64,000 bases of DNA from an uncultured Desulfobacterales bacterium (GTDB taxonomy: Bacteria > Desulfobacterota > Desulfobulbia > Desulfobulbales > Desulfocapsaceae), in NCBI GenBank assembly GCA_937915545.1, contig CALGIJ010000016.1, positions 1 to 64,000 of the forward strand. The letters run 5' to 3'. A model generated the notes under the pieces. It was given only the letters and a program-made list of their open reading frames with translations, did no database searches and was not told the DNA's origin. Made by a program: the position numbers and the translations under genes. How positions within the stretch are numbered: position 1 is the first letter of the stretch; each line of letters begins with the position of its first letter. Below, in pieces: positions 43,884 through 54,428 of this stretch.

Positions 43884-44432
43884 ATGCTGAATAAGAAAGT
43901 GGCCCAGGCCCTCAATGAGCAGATCAATCGCGAGATGTATTCCGCCTATCTCTATATGTCGATGTCGGCCCATGCCAACGACCTTGGCCTCAAGGGGTTC
44001 GCCAACTGGTTCATGTCCCAGTATCACGAGGAGATGTTCCATGCCATGAAGATGTACGAGTATGTGCAGCGTCAGGGAGCCCGGGTGACGCTGCAGGCGG
44101 TGGCCGAGCCGCCTGCGAAATTTGCCTCGCCGCTGGACATGTTCACCAAGACCCTGGAGCACGAGCGCTATATCACCGCCTCCCTCAACTCCCTCATGGA
44201 CCTGGCCATCAAGGAGAAGGACCACGCCACCAAGATCTTTCTCGAGTGGTATATCACCGAGCAGGTGGAGGAAGAGGACAATGACAACGATATCATCACC
44301 GAGTTGACCCTCATCGGCGACAACCCCCACGCTCTGCTCATGCTCGACCGTGAGTTCGCCACCCGGGCGGTCACCGTGCCCACCGACTTCAGCAAAGGGG
44401 TCGAGGCGGCGGCCAAGGCTGCCGGCGAATAG
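43884..44432 (+). CDS. Non-heme ferritin
   Basis: The 182-residue protein has the bacterial ferritin (FtnA-type) four-helix bundle and ferroxidase ligands: EQINREMYSAYLYMSMSAH, QYHEEMFHAMKMYEY, and EHERYITASLN followed by EWYITEQVEEED. It oxidises Fe(II) and stores iron as a 24-mer in the cytosol. The AAGGAG site precedes the ATG at 43884; longer frames upstream are non-homologous. It has its own promoter and a leader hairpin, and is followed by a strong terminator. Iron storage near rubrerythrin fits an anaerobe that meets oxygen. Confidence 0.95.
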   Translation: MLNKKVAQALNEQINREMYSAYLYMSMSAHANDLGLKGFANWFMSQYHEEMFHAMKMYEYVQRQGARVTLQAVAEPPAKFASPLDMFTKTLEHERYITASLNSLMDLAIKEKDHATKIFLEWYITEQVEEEDNDNDIITELTLIGDNPHALLMLDREFATRAVTVPTDFSKGVEAAAKAAGE

Positions 44433-44489
44433 CCCGCCTGGGTCTGGCCTGCCATCGCCGGACTCGCCCAGTTCATTTCTTATCCCGTT

Positions 44490-44530
44490 CCTGCCGGGGA
44501 GCGAGGCCTCGCTTCCCGGCAGGCTTTTTT
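44490..44530 (+). terminator. Rho-independent terminator of the ferritin gene
   Basis: A 17-bp inverted repeat (44490-44506 with 44507-44523, one G-T pair) is followed by C and six T. It lies 57 bp beyond the ferritin stop and is one of the strongest terminators in the window. Confidence 0.9.
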
Positions 44531-44583
44531 ACGCCTGCCCCAGGCGGCAGAACTCATCACCGTTTATGCCCACAGGAGAGCGC

Positions 44584-45531
44584 ATGACCCCACGATCATC
44601 CCTGCACAGCTACCCGACATCCAAGGAAGACGTCTTCTCGGCCCAGCCGGAGGTGGAAACCGAGCAGACCATGTCGGCCAGTTACCGGCTGTCCTACACC
44701 GACATCGACTTCCTCACCCGCGAGGAGCTGCGCCCGGTGCGCCTGCAACTGGAGCTGCTCAAGCCGGAGATGCTGCAACAGGAGCACGGCATCGACGCCA
44801 CGGTGGTGGTGTTCGGCGGCAGCCGCATCCCCGAGGCGGCCGAGGCGGCCGAGCGTGTCGCCCTCGCCGAGCAGGCGCTTGCCGCCGACCCCGGCAACGC
44901 CGCGCTGCAGCGCAGCCTGGCGGTGGCCGGCCGTATTCAGGACAAGAGCCGCTACTACGAAGAGGCGCGCAAGCTCGGGGGGCTGCTGTCGAAGATCTAC
45001 CACCCCGGTTCCGGGCGCAACATGGTGGTCATCACCGGTGGCGGGCCGGGGATCATGGAGGCGGCCAATCGCGGCGCCAGCGAGGTCGGGGCCAAGACCA
45101 TCGGCCTCAACATCGTCCTGCCCCATGAGCAGGCCCCCAACCGCTACATCACCCCGGAGCTCTGCTTCCAGTTTCACTATTTCTCCATCCGCAAGATGCA
45201 CTTCCTCATGCGCGCCCAGGCGTTGATCGCCTTCCCCGGCGGCTTCGGCACCCTCGACGAGCTCTTCGAGACCCTCACCCTCATCCAGACGAAAAAGATC
45301 AAGCCCCTGCCGGTGCTTCTCTTCGGCAAGGATTTCTGGCGCCGGGCGATAAACTTCGAGTTCTTCGTCGAGGAGGGGGTGATCTCGCCGGAGGATCTGG
45401 AGATCTTCCGCTTTGTCGAAACCGCCGAAGAGGCCGCGGACATCGTCGAGCGGCATTATCAGGAGGTCAAGAAGCAGTGGGTCGACCGGCGGCGGCCGCC
45501 GGCGCGGCCCGCCGGGGAGGCGGGCTTCTAG
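44584..45531 (+). CDS. LOG family protein (lysine decarboxylase-like Rossmann fold)
   Basis: The 315-residue protein has the LOG motifs GGGPGIMEAANRGA and PGGFGTLDELFETLT, which in plant and bacterial homologues hydrolyse cytokinin riboside monophosphates or nucleotide 5'-monophosphates. It carries a long N-terminal part (about 75 residues) and a 40-residue insertion between the first strand (VVVFGGSRIP) and GGGPGIM, so it belongs to the longer TIGR00730-related group. The ATG at 44584 follows GGAGAG. The activity is assumed from motif retention. It follows the ferritin terminator and so has its own promoter. Confidence 0.88.
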   Translation: MTPRSSLHSYPTSKEDVFSAQPEVETEQTMSASYRLSYTDIDFLTREELRPVRLQLELLKPEMLQQEHGIDATVVVFGGSRIPEAAEAAERVALAEQALAADPGNAALQRSLAVAGRIQDKSRYYEEARKLGGLLSKIYHPGSGRNMVVITGGGPGIMEAANRGASEVGAKTIGLNIVLPHEQAPNRYITPELCFQFHYFSIRKMHFLMRAQALIAFPGGFGTLDELFETLTLIQTKKIKPLPVLLFGKDFWRRAINFEFFVEEGVISPEDLEIFRFVETAEEAADIVERHYQEVKKQWVDRRRPPARPAGEAGF

Positions 45532-45552
45532 GGGCGTTGCCGGCCGCCCCGG

Positions 45553-46575
45553 TCAGTGGACGGCCGGTTGCTGATGCCGCAGGTGGGGCGGGCGTTGTCC
45601 CGTGTCGGCCAGAGCGTCGAGACGCTCGGGGGCGAGGAACTCGACGATGGCGGTGGCGGTCTCCCGCGGCTTCTGCAACTCGAGGTCGTGGATGCCGTCG
45701 CTGAAGGAAACCAGGTCGACATGAGGCAGGTTTTGTCGGAAGTAGGAGAGATTGGTGTCGACCATGCGGGCGAAGGAAGTCTTCTCACCGTAGAGATAGA
45801 GCACTGGCGCGGTGATCGATTTGGCCTGTTCATCGAAATCGCGGCTGAGGTGCAGCGCCCGTGCCAGGCCAAGCCAGGTTGGGCGGGTGGCGGCGTCGGT
45901 GTAGTGGGAGATGATCGACATCACCTCGGCGCGGTCGTTCTCGTGCATGCTTTCCCAGGCAGGGCCCATGACATCGCGGGCGATGGTCCGGTCGAGCAGG
46001 CCGGAGCGGATCAGGGCGATGATGGCGTCGCCGAGCAGCGGGGTGTCGAGACCACGTTCCATGAAACCATAGGGCGAGGGGCGAGGCATGATCACCGCCC
46101 CCTCGATGCAGGCCACCGCCTGCACTCGTTGCGGATAGCGGGCGGCGAGGTTGAGGGCGATCATGCCGCCGTAGGAGACGCCGATAAAGGTGCTGCGCGA
46201 CAGCTGCAGCCGGTCCATGAGCCTGACGATCATGTCCGCCTGTTCGTCTACGGTGTAGCTGAAGTCGTCTCCGGGGCGGTCTGAGTCGCCGGTACCGAAG
46301 TTGTCGAGGGCGTAGAGGTGGAAGTGCGGGGCGAGCAGGGGCATGATGCGCTCGAAGCCGCGGTAGGTGCCGAACAGCCCGGGAATGAGGATGGCCGGGG
46401 GGCCGTCGCCGGCCTCGACGACGTGGGCCCGGACCCGGTCGACTTCGATGACCTGGTCGATGCCGAAGGTGGCCGGGGTCTTGACCGCCTTGAGAGCTTC
46501 GCCACCATGACGGGGTTGGGCGCAGGCGGTGCACAGGAGCAGGAGGAGGAAGGCGAAGGAAGCGATGCGCGGCAT
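45553..46575 (-). CDS. Alpha/beta-hydrolase lipoprotein
   Basis: The 340-residue protein has an N-terminal lipoprotein signal (MPRIASFAFLLLLLCTACAQP; either Cys could be lipidated). An alpha/beta hydrolase fold follows: ILIPGLFGTYRGFERI oxyanion region, LDNFGTGDSDRP, the nucleophile elbow GVSYGG, and the late His in DGIHDLEL. It is probably a membrane-anchored esterase or peptidase of unknown substrate. The upstream in-frame Met adds 34 residues without signal character, so 46575 is the chosen start. It is convergent with the LOG gene and divergent from the next secreted protein. Confidence 0.85.
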   Translation of the reverse strand: MPRIASFAFLLLLLCTACAQPRHGGEALKAVKTPATFGIDQVIEVDRVRAHVVEAGDGPPAILIPGLFGTYRGFERIMPLLAPHFHLYALDNFGTGDSDRPGDDFSYTVDEQADMIVRLMDRLQLSRSTFIGVSYGGMIALNLAARYPQRVQAVACIEGAVIMPRPSPYGFMERGLDTPLLGDAIIALIRSGLLDRTIARDVMGPAWESMHENDRAEVMSIISHYTDAATRPTWLGLARALHLSRDFDEQAKSITAPVLYLYGEKTSFARMVDTNLSYFRQNLPHVDLVSFSDGIHDLELQKPRETATAIVEFLAPERLDALADTGQRPPHLRHQQPAVH

Positions 46576-46742
46576 GGGAGTTTCTTGGGGGTGCGGAGGT
46601 TGTGCGATGGGGCCGGGTGGTTTCCCGCAGAGGGGCAGGAATCGCCCTACCATAGGGGAAAACGGCGCGCCGGGCAACAGGGAAAAGCGTCAAGGGTGCG
46701 AACTCCCCCACTAAAAGTGCAGTGCAGCCGGGCCCTTTCCTG

Positions 46743-46771
46743 TTGACGGGCTTTTGGGGTCATTGTAGCAT
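46743..46771 (+). promoter_or_regulatory. Sigma-70 promoter of the 151-aa secreted protein
   Basis: TTGACG (46743-46748), a 17-bp spacer and TAGCAT (46766-46771) lie about 95 bp before the start at 46866, in the divergent region between two secreted-protein genes. Confidence 0.55.
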
Positions 46772-46865
46772 CGCAGCAACAGTCCAACGCCGTCTTCGCC
46801 AGGCCCCCTGCCTGGTGCCGCGCGTTGTCCCGTGGGCTATGGCGGCGGAGATCAAGGAGGAAAGC

Positions 46866-47321
46866 ATGAGAGTCCTGTTGTTGATGGTGGTTGCCGTTTT
46901 CGTGCTGGGCCTTTCCCCGGTTCGTGCGGTGGAGGAGGAGCAGTACAAGCCGAGCGACCTCGACCAGCTGCTCGCCACCCCGAAGATCAAGTCCGGGGTC
47001 AAGCTGGTGGTGCCGCAGAAGCTGCGCTTTCGCGCCGTTCTTGCCGCACCGCTGCAGAACTGCAACGCCGACATCCTCAAGCGCACCCTGCTCATGCAGG
47101 GTAATAAGAAGGAAGCGATCGACAAACTGGCGATCAGCAAGTGCCAGGCGCTGCGCTCCGCCAAGGGCGCCACTCTCGGCGTCTTTGTCGAGGATCGCGT
47201 CGGCGCGCGTCTCGTCGCAGAGACCAAGCCCGGCATGGTGGTCGAGATCTTCGCCACCTTCCCCTATATCAGCCCGGCCGGGCCGACGCTCCTCGTCAAC
47301 GAGTTCAAGACGCTCAAGTAG
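46866..47321 (+). CDS. Secreted hypothetical protein, 151 aa
   Basis: A signal peptide (MRVLLLMVVAVFVLGLSPVRA) precedes a 130-residue mature part of no family I can name. Conserved-looking pieces are LVVPQKLRFRAVLAAPLQNCNADILKR, a second Cys in ISKCQALRS, and GVFVEDRVGARLVAE, an OB- or beta-barrel-like pattern. The two cysteines could form a disulfide in the periplasm. AAGGAGG precedes the ATG. Its 3' end overlaps the convergent YheT-like gene by eight bases. Confidence 0.78.
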   Translation: MRVLLLMVVAVFVLGLSPVRAVEEEQYKPSDLDQLLATPKIKSGVKLVVPQKLRFRAVLAAPLQNCNADILKRTLLMQGNKKEAIDKLAISKCQALRSAKGATLGVFVEDRVGARLVAETKPGMVVEIFATFPYISPAGPTLLVNEFKTLK

Positions 47322-48306
47322 GCCTCGAACAATAGCCGGCGAAGATGCCGCGCAATTCGTCGTCGACCCAGGAGTGCAGGGCATAGTCCCTGAGAAAGCC
47401 GCAGTGCCCGCCGTGGCGGGTATGATGGAAGGTCACCGCTGGCGGGCGGCCGACGGCATCGAGATCGCCCCTGGTGGTGATCGGGTCGTCGTCGGCGGCG
47501 ATGATATGGCAGGGCAGGGCGACTGCGGCGAGCATCGCGGCAGTGACCCTGTAGGCGGCGAAATAGTCCTCCGGGGTGGCGTAAGGGGTGTGGCGCGGCA
47601 CGAAGTAGTGGTGCATTGCGCTGAGCGAGGTGCAGCGCAGCAGGGCCTTGGCGTCGTCGAGGCCGGGATGGAGCTGCAGCTTGCGACGCAGCGAGCGCTG
47701 CCACTTGTGCACGAAATAACGGTGATAGAGGGGCAAGTCGGCCTCGAGCCGCCGGGTGGCCGCGGCAGGGTCGATGAGCGGACAGACGGCGGCCAGGGCG
47801 GTCAGCTCGAGAGGAGCGGCTGCGGCCGAGAGACCGAGGCGCAGGACGAAGTTGCCGCCGAGGGAGAAACCGGCCATGAACGCCGGGCGCTGGCGGTGGC
47901 GCTGCAGGATGGCGGCAACTGCCCCGTGCACCTCGTCGAGTCGGGCCGAGTTGAAGATCTCGCGGTTGAGGCCGTGACTGTCGCCATGGTCGCGGAGGTT
48001 GAGGCGAAAGACGTCGAAGCCGGCGTCGAAGAGGGTGGCGGCCGTCGACAGCAGATAGGACGAGTTGGCGCTGCCCTCCCAGCCATGGAGGAGGATGGCC
48101 AGCCCTCTGCGCCGGCCCGGCCCGCCGGCAAAAGCCCCGAGCAGGCGCACCCCCCGGCCGCAATCGAGGACCTCCTCGCGGCTCGCCGCCATAAGGGGTC
48201 TGGCTCTGGCGGTGACCAGCAGCCGCCGCGGTCTGGTACTGGCGAGGATGGTCTGCAGGTGGGGATTGCGCAGGGGGAGCGGCGGGTGGAAACTGTTGTC
48301 CGGCAT
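47314..48306 (-). CDS. YheT-like alpha/beta-hydrolase
   Basis: The 330-residue protein matches the YheT/ABHD1-3 hydrolase family. The start PPLPLRNPHLQTIL is diagnostic. Next come ILLHGWEGSANSSYLL, LNLRDHGDSHGLN, the nucleophile elbow MAGFSLGGNFVLR, an Asp in AADDDPITT and a catalytic His in RHGGHCGFL. The triad looks complete. Members act as esterases on unknown lipids. It lies between two convergent or divergent single genes, and its end overlaps the secreted 151-residue gene by eight bases. Confidence 0.9.
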   Translation of the reverse strand: MPDNSFHPPLPLRNPHLQTILASTRPRRLLVTARARPLMAASREEVLDCGRGVRLLGAFAGGPGRRRGLAILLHGWEGSANSSYLLSTAATLFDAGFDVFRLNLRDHGDSHGLNREIFNSARLDEVHGAVAAILQRHRQRPAFMAGFSLGGNFVLRLGLSAAAAPLELTALAAVCPLIDPAAATRRLEADLPLYHRYFVHKWQRSLRRKLQLHPGLDDAKALLRCTSLSAMHHYFVPRHTPYATPEDYFAAYRVTAAMLAAVALPCHIIAADDDPITTRGDLDAVGRPPAVTFHHTRHGGHCGFLRDYALHSWVDDELRGIFAGYCSRPT

Positions 48307-48473
48307 GGCGATGGTCTCTGGCTGGGTTGCGGGTTCAGGGGTCAGCTATACCAGAACTGGTCGCCTTGCGCACCCCGGACGAAGTCGGGGGTGGATTTTC
48401 ACGGGCGTCTTCGACGGTGTTCGCGTGCCGTGGCGGGTCAAGCCATGGCAGAAAGCATTCTCAGGGTAGGGCA

Positions 48474-49697
48474 ATGATGGAGACACGATTTCTGCGCGTC
48501 GGCTGGATGTTCGACGGCAAGGGCGGCCCGGCCCAGCAGAAACGACTGCTGCGCCTGCAGGGCGACCGCATCGCCGCGATCGAGGAAGATCCAGGCGCTG
48601 CGGAGAGGCTCCAGGGGCAGGTCGTCGACCTGTCGCAGTGCACCATCCTGCCACCCCTGGTGGACGGTCACGTCCACCTCTTCATGTCGGCCACCAGCGA
48701 GCGCGAGAGGCGCGTGGCGCAGCTGTCGGCCGATTATGGTCAGCTGTTGCCGGCGATGACCTGCCATGCCGAGGCTTTTCTCGCCCATGGCGTGCTAGCC
48801 GCGCGCGACGGCGGCGACCAGGGGGGCTATGCCCTCGCCTTTCGTGCCACTGCCGCCATGCCGCAGAAGTTGACCCTGAAGGTAGCTGGGCGTGGCTGGC
48901 ATCGCGAGGGGCGCTATGGCCGCATCATCGGCCGCTCGCCGCGGGCGGCGGAGGCCTTGGCGGAGGCGGTGGCCGGCGAGGAGCAGGCGGTCGATCAGGT
49001 GAAGATTGTCAACTCCGGCTTCAACAGCCTCAAGACCTTCGGTCTCGAGACCAAAACCCAGTACGATGCCGAGGAGCTTGGTGCCGCGGTGCGGGTGGCC
49101 GCCCGCTGCGGCCGCAAGGTGATGGTGCACGCCAACGGCCGCGAGCCGGTGCGTAACGCCCTGCTTGCCGGTTGTCATTCGATCGAGCACGGCTTTTTCA
49201 TGGGCCGGGAGAACCTTCAGCTGATGGCTGACAGCGCCACCTTCTGGGTACCGACGGCATGCACCATGCAGGCCTTTCTCGACAACTTCGCCGCCCTCGG
49301 TGCAGAGGCTGAGCGCTCGGTGATCGAGGCGACGCTCCATCATCAGCTGGAGCAGCTGGCCCTGGCGCACCGTCTCGGGGTGAAGGTGGCCATCGGCACC
49401 GACGCCGGCAGCCTCGGCGTCCATCACGGCCGCTCGGTGGCCGAGGAGATGCGGCTGCTGATAGCCGCCGGCTTTACCACCGGGGAGGCGGTGGCCGCGG
49501 CCACCAGCATCGGCGCGAGGCTACTCGGGCTGCCCGGCTCTGTTACCCTGGAGAAAGGCGGTCCTGCCACCTTCCTCGTGGTCGAGGGCGATGCCAGGGA
49601 CCTGCCCAGGCGGCTGCCCCAACTGCACGCCATCTCTATCGACGGCAACGTCGTTTCCCCGCTTCCGTTCAATTCCCCCGCAAGCCCCGCATCGTAA
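48474..49697 (+). CDS. Amidohydrolase family metal-dependent hydrolase
   Basis: The 407-residue TIM-barrel protein has the amidohydrolase ligands in order: PLVDGHVHLFM (first metal His pair), KIVNSGFNSLKTFG, VMVHANGREPV and SIEHGFFMGRE (later His), and the Asp in AIGTDAGSLGVHHG. The N- and C-terminal beta-sandwich is present (LRLQGDRIAAIEE and TFLVVEGDARDLP). It resembles imidazolonepropionase/prolidase-like enzymes, but the substrate is not predictable. An ATG at 48477 is an equally possible start. The next gene starts 270 bp downstream, behind an AT-rich regulatory region. Confidence 0.88.
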   Translation: MMETRFLRVGWMFDGKGGPAQQKRLLRLQGDRIAAIEEDPGAAERLQGQVVDLSQCTILPPLVDGHVHLFMSATSERERRVAQLSADYGQLLPAMTCHAEAFLAHGVLAARDGGDQGGYALAFRATAAMPQKLTLKVAGRGWHREGRYGRIIGRSPRAAEALAEAVAGEEQAVDQVKIVNSGFNSLKTFGLETKTQYDAEELGAAVRVAARCGRKVMVHANGREPVRNALLAGCHSIEHGFFMGRENLQLMADSATFWVPTACTMQAFLDNFAALGAEAERSVIEATLHHQLEQLALAHRLGVKVAIGTDAGSLGVHHGRSVAEEMRLLIAAGFTTGEAVAAATSIGARLLGLPGSVTLEKGGPATFLVVEGDARDLPRRLPQLHAISIDGNVVSPLPFNSPASPAS

Positions 49698-49753
49698 GTG
49701 AGGACGGCTTGTCGCTGTTCTCTCGTCCGCCCTTCCAATATTGAATAAAGCTT

Positions 49754-49806
49754 ACATAATTGTTCATCTAAAAAGGAATAGTTGAACAATTATGTGATGA
49801 TTTTTT
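49754..49806 (+). promoter_or_regulatory. 13-bp palindrome upstream of glnK, with following T-run
   Basis: ACATAATTGTTCA (49754-49766) and TGAACAATTATGT (49783-49795) are perfect inverted repeats with a 16-bp spacer, followed by six T at 49801-49806. The pair lies about 115-160 bp upstream of the predicted sigma-54 transcription start, the usual position of an enhancer-binding site. It may alternatively be an AU-rich terminator of the amidohydrolase gene. Confidence 0.55.
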
Positions 49807-49885
49807 CTGTACCAATTCCTTTGGTAATGAGTGCGATGAATATATCTTATTGAAATAAATTATAATATAAAAATCCTGCCGCAGA

Positions 49886-49901
49886 TGGCACTGCCCTTGC
49901 T
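49886..49901 (+). promoter_or_regulatory. Sigma-54 promoter of glnK-amtB
   Basis: TGGCAC-N5-TTGCT is an essentially perfect -24/-12 element, with GG and GC 10 bases apart. It is 66 bp before the PII-gene ATG, and transcription should start near 49912. This matches the known nitrogen control of glnK-amtB. Confidence 0.9.
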
Positions 49902-49967
49902 TTAACCGGGGCGTCGACACACCGAGAGGCCAATCGCAGTTGTACACCCACTCTGTTGGAGGAAAAC

Positions 49968-50306
49968 ATGAAATTTGTCACAGCGATCATCAAGCCGTTC
50001 AAACTGAACGACATCCGGGAATCTCTCACTGCCATCGGCGTTACCGGGTTGACGGTCACCGAGGTCAAGGGTTTTGGCCGCCAGAAGGGCCATACCGAGA
50101 TCTACCGAGGCGCCGAGTATGTGGTGGAGTTTCTCCCCAAACTGAAAATCGAGGCGGCGGTGGCCGACGACCTGGCGGAGAAGACCGTCGAGGCCATCCG
50201 CAAGGCCGCTCACACCGGGCAAATCGGCGATGGCAAGATCTTTGTCTTCGACCTCGAACACATCCTGCGCATCCGCACCGGCGAGACCGGCACGAGCGCC
50301 ATCTAA
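49968..50306 (+). CDS. glnK: PII nitrogen regulatory protein GlnK
   Basis: The 112-residue PII protein senses ATP/ADP and 2-oxoglutarate and plugs AmtB when nitrogen is plentiful. It has MKFVTAIIKPFKLNDIRESL, the T-loop GRQKGHTEIYRGAEYVVEF with the uridylylatable Tyr (about Y51), and the B/C-loop segments KTVEAIRKAAHTGQIGDGK and IRTGETGTSAI. It is named glnK rather than glnB because it is followed directly by amtB (19 bp). AGGAGG precedes the ATG at 49968; a TTG four codons upstream is unlikely. It is transcribed from the sigma-54 promoter upstream. Confidence 0.95.
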   Translation: MKFVTAIIKPFKLNDIRESLTAIGVTGLTVTEVKGFGRQKGHTEIYRGAEYVVEFLPKLKIEAAVADDLAEKTVEAIRKAAHTGQIGDGKIFVFDLEHILRIRTGETGTSAI

Positions 50307-50325
50307 ACAGCGGAGGACCCTACCC

Positions 50326-51714
<1,389 letters not shown>

Positions 51715-51720
51715 GAGAGC

Positions 51721-51743
51721 GGAGGCCGGTTGCGCCGGCCTCC
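51721..51743 (+). terminator. Hairpin after amtB
   Basis: A 9-bp perfect stem GGAGGCCGG/CCGGCCTCC with a 5-nt loop lies directly after the amtB stop. It has no strong T-run, so it probably acts together with the larger hairpin just downstream. Confidence 0.5.
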
Positions 51744-51758
51744 TCAGTGACAAGACTA

Positions 51759-51806
51759 AACACGAATCCCCCGCTGCCGGGTTTACGGCAGCGGGGGATT
51801 CGTGTT
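51759..51806. terminator. 21-bp perfect bidirectional terminator
   Basis: Positions 51759-51779 and 51786-51806 are perfect 21-base inverted repeats with a 6-nt loop (51780-51785), ending GTGTT on the plus strand. It sits between convergent amtB and the thiolase gene and should stop both transcripts. Confidence 0.8.
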
Positions 51807-51828
51807 GTGGTTGTTGTGAGCGGGAAGT

Positions 51829-53121
<1,293 letters not shown>

Positions 53122-53330
53122 GCGTTCCTCCCGATTTGAAATGACAGTTGACGTAAAATGAGCAAAAATGACCGAATCATCATACCCTAAGCGGCTGGTT
53201 TGGGAAAGAGATATCGAAATGGGTGCTCGGCCTGCCGGGCAGTGGCGGGCTCGCCGAAGGTGGCCACGGGGAGGCCGCGGGCGCGCTGTGCAGCCACGGG
53301 GATGTGCTGCCGGCAGAGGAGGAGAGAGGA

Positions 53331-54257
53331 ATGGATGAAGGACTGCGGCCGCAACTGGCGGCCTGGCTCAAGAACTATAACCGCAAACTCGAACAGGCCG
53401 GCGCTGCCGGCCCCATGGAGGCGCAGGCGGTGCGCGACGGCCTGGCACGGCTGACCCGCGCCTTGGTGACGAGACCGGTGCCCCTGCCGCTGGTGGTCGA
53501 TGCGGAGGTTGCCGGGGCAGCGGGTGAGGTGGCGGTGCGCATCTTCCACCCCGAACCGCAGACCAGGCTGCCGCTGGCGGTCTACCTCCACGGCGGCGGC
53601 CATGTCGCCGGTTCAGTGGCGGTTTTTGATCCCCTCTGCCGGCGGATCGCTGTCGCGGCGAGACGGGTGGTGGTGTCGGTCGATTACCGCCTCGCCCCGG
53701 AACACCCCTATCCGGCGGCCTTGGACGACGCGGCGGCGGCGCTGGCCGGCAGCCGGGAGGCAGTGGCGAGGCTCGGTCTGCCCTGCCGCGAGCCTACGGC
53801 GCTGATCGGCGACAGCGCCGGCGGGGCGCTGGCGGCCAGCCTCGTGCATCGTGGCCTGGCCCCTGGGGTCGAGCGATTGGCGCTGGTTTACCCGCTGCTC
53901 GACTATGGCCTCGATCACCCTTCGCTAGAGCGTTTCGCCAGCGGCTATCTTATCGAAAAAGAGCGCATGCTGTGGTCGCTGGAGCGCTACTTCCAGAACG
54001 GCGAGGATCGCCGTCAGGCCTCCCCCCTGCACATGGATGTGCCGCCTGGTTTCCCTCCTACATTCCTCGCCGTTGCTGGCTTCTGCCCATTGCGCGACGA
54101 GGCCCTCGCCTACGGCGAGCGCCTGCGGCGCCACGGCGTCGCGGTGGCCTGCCACCATTTTCCCGAGGTGGTGCATGCCTTTCTCCACCTCGAAGACCTC
54201 GTCGACACCGACTGTCGTCGTCTCTATCGGCTGCTCGGGGGCTTTTTGTGCTCCTAG
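53331..54257 (+). CDS. Alpha/beta-hydrolase of the hormone-sensitive-lipase type
   Basis: The 308-residue protein has the HSL-family oxyanion motif HGGGHVAGS, VSVDYRLAPEHPYPAALDDA and the nucleophile elbow LIGDSAGGALAAS. A late Asp (FCPLRDEALA) and His (VVHAFLHL) complete the triad. It is probably an esterase or lipase with an acyl or acetyl ester substrate. It lacks a signal, so it is cytoplasmic. GGAGAG precedes the ATG at 53331; longer frames upstream are non-homologous. It is divergent from the thiolase gene, but no operon link is evident. Confidence 0.88.
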   Translation: MDEGLRPQLAAWLKNYNRKLEQAGAAGPMEAQAVRDGLARLTRALVTRPVPLPLVVDAEVAGAAGEVAVRIFHPEPQTRLPLAVYLHGGGHVAGSVAVFDPLCRRIAVAARRVVVSVDYRLAPEHPYPAALDDAAAALAGSREAVARLGLPCREPTALIGDSAGGALAASLVHRGLAPGVERLALVYPLLDYGLDHPSLERFASGYLIEKERMLWSLERYFQNGEDRRQASPLHMDVPPGFPPTFLAVAGFCPLRDEALAYGERLRRHGVAVACHHFPEVVHAFLHLEDLVDTDCRRLYRLLGGFLCS

Positions 54258-54428
54258 GTTAGGTGTGTGTTTTGGTTCGTTTTGGTCAGTGTCGGAAAAT
54301 TGGGCTGAAAAAGTTGACACTGGCACAGGGAAGTCGTACCCAATCAAGGGTTGGCTGGAGCTGTTGCAGCGGGCGGGAGTGGCCGCCACGACGGGCTCTC
54401 GCCGCCATCCAGGGTAGGGGGGACGACG

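Noticed and set aside
54258..54428. Sigma-54 promoter or molybdenum-cofactor riboswitch before the tup regulator
   Set aside because: A CTGGCAC is present but the -12 GC is missing at the right spacing, and no Moco-type fold was recognised.
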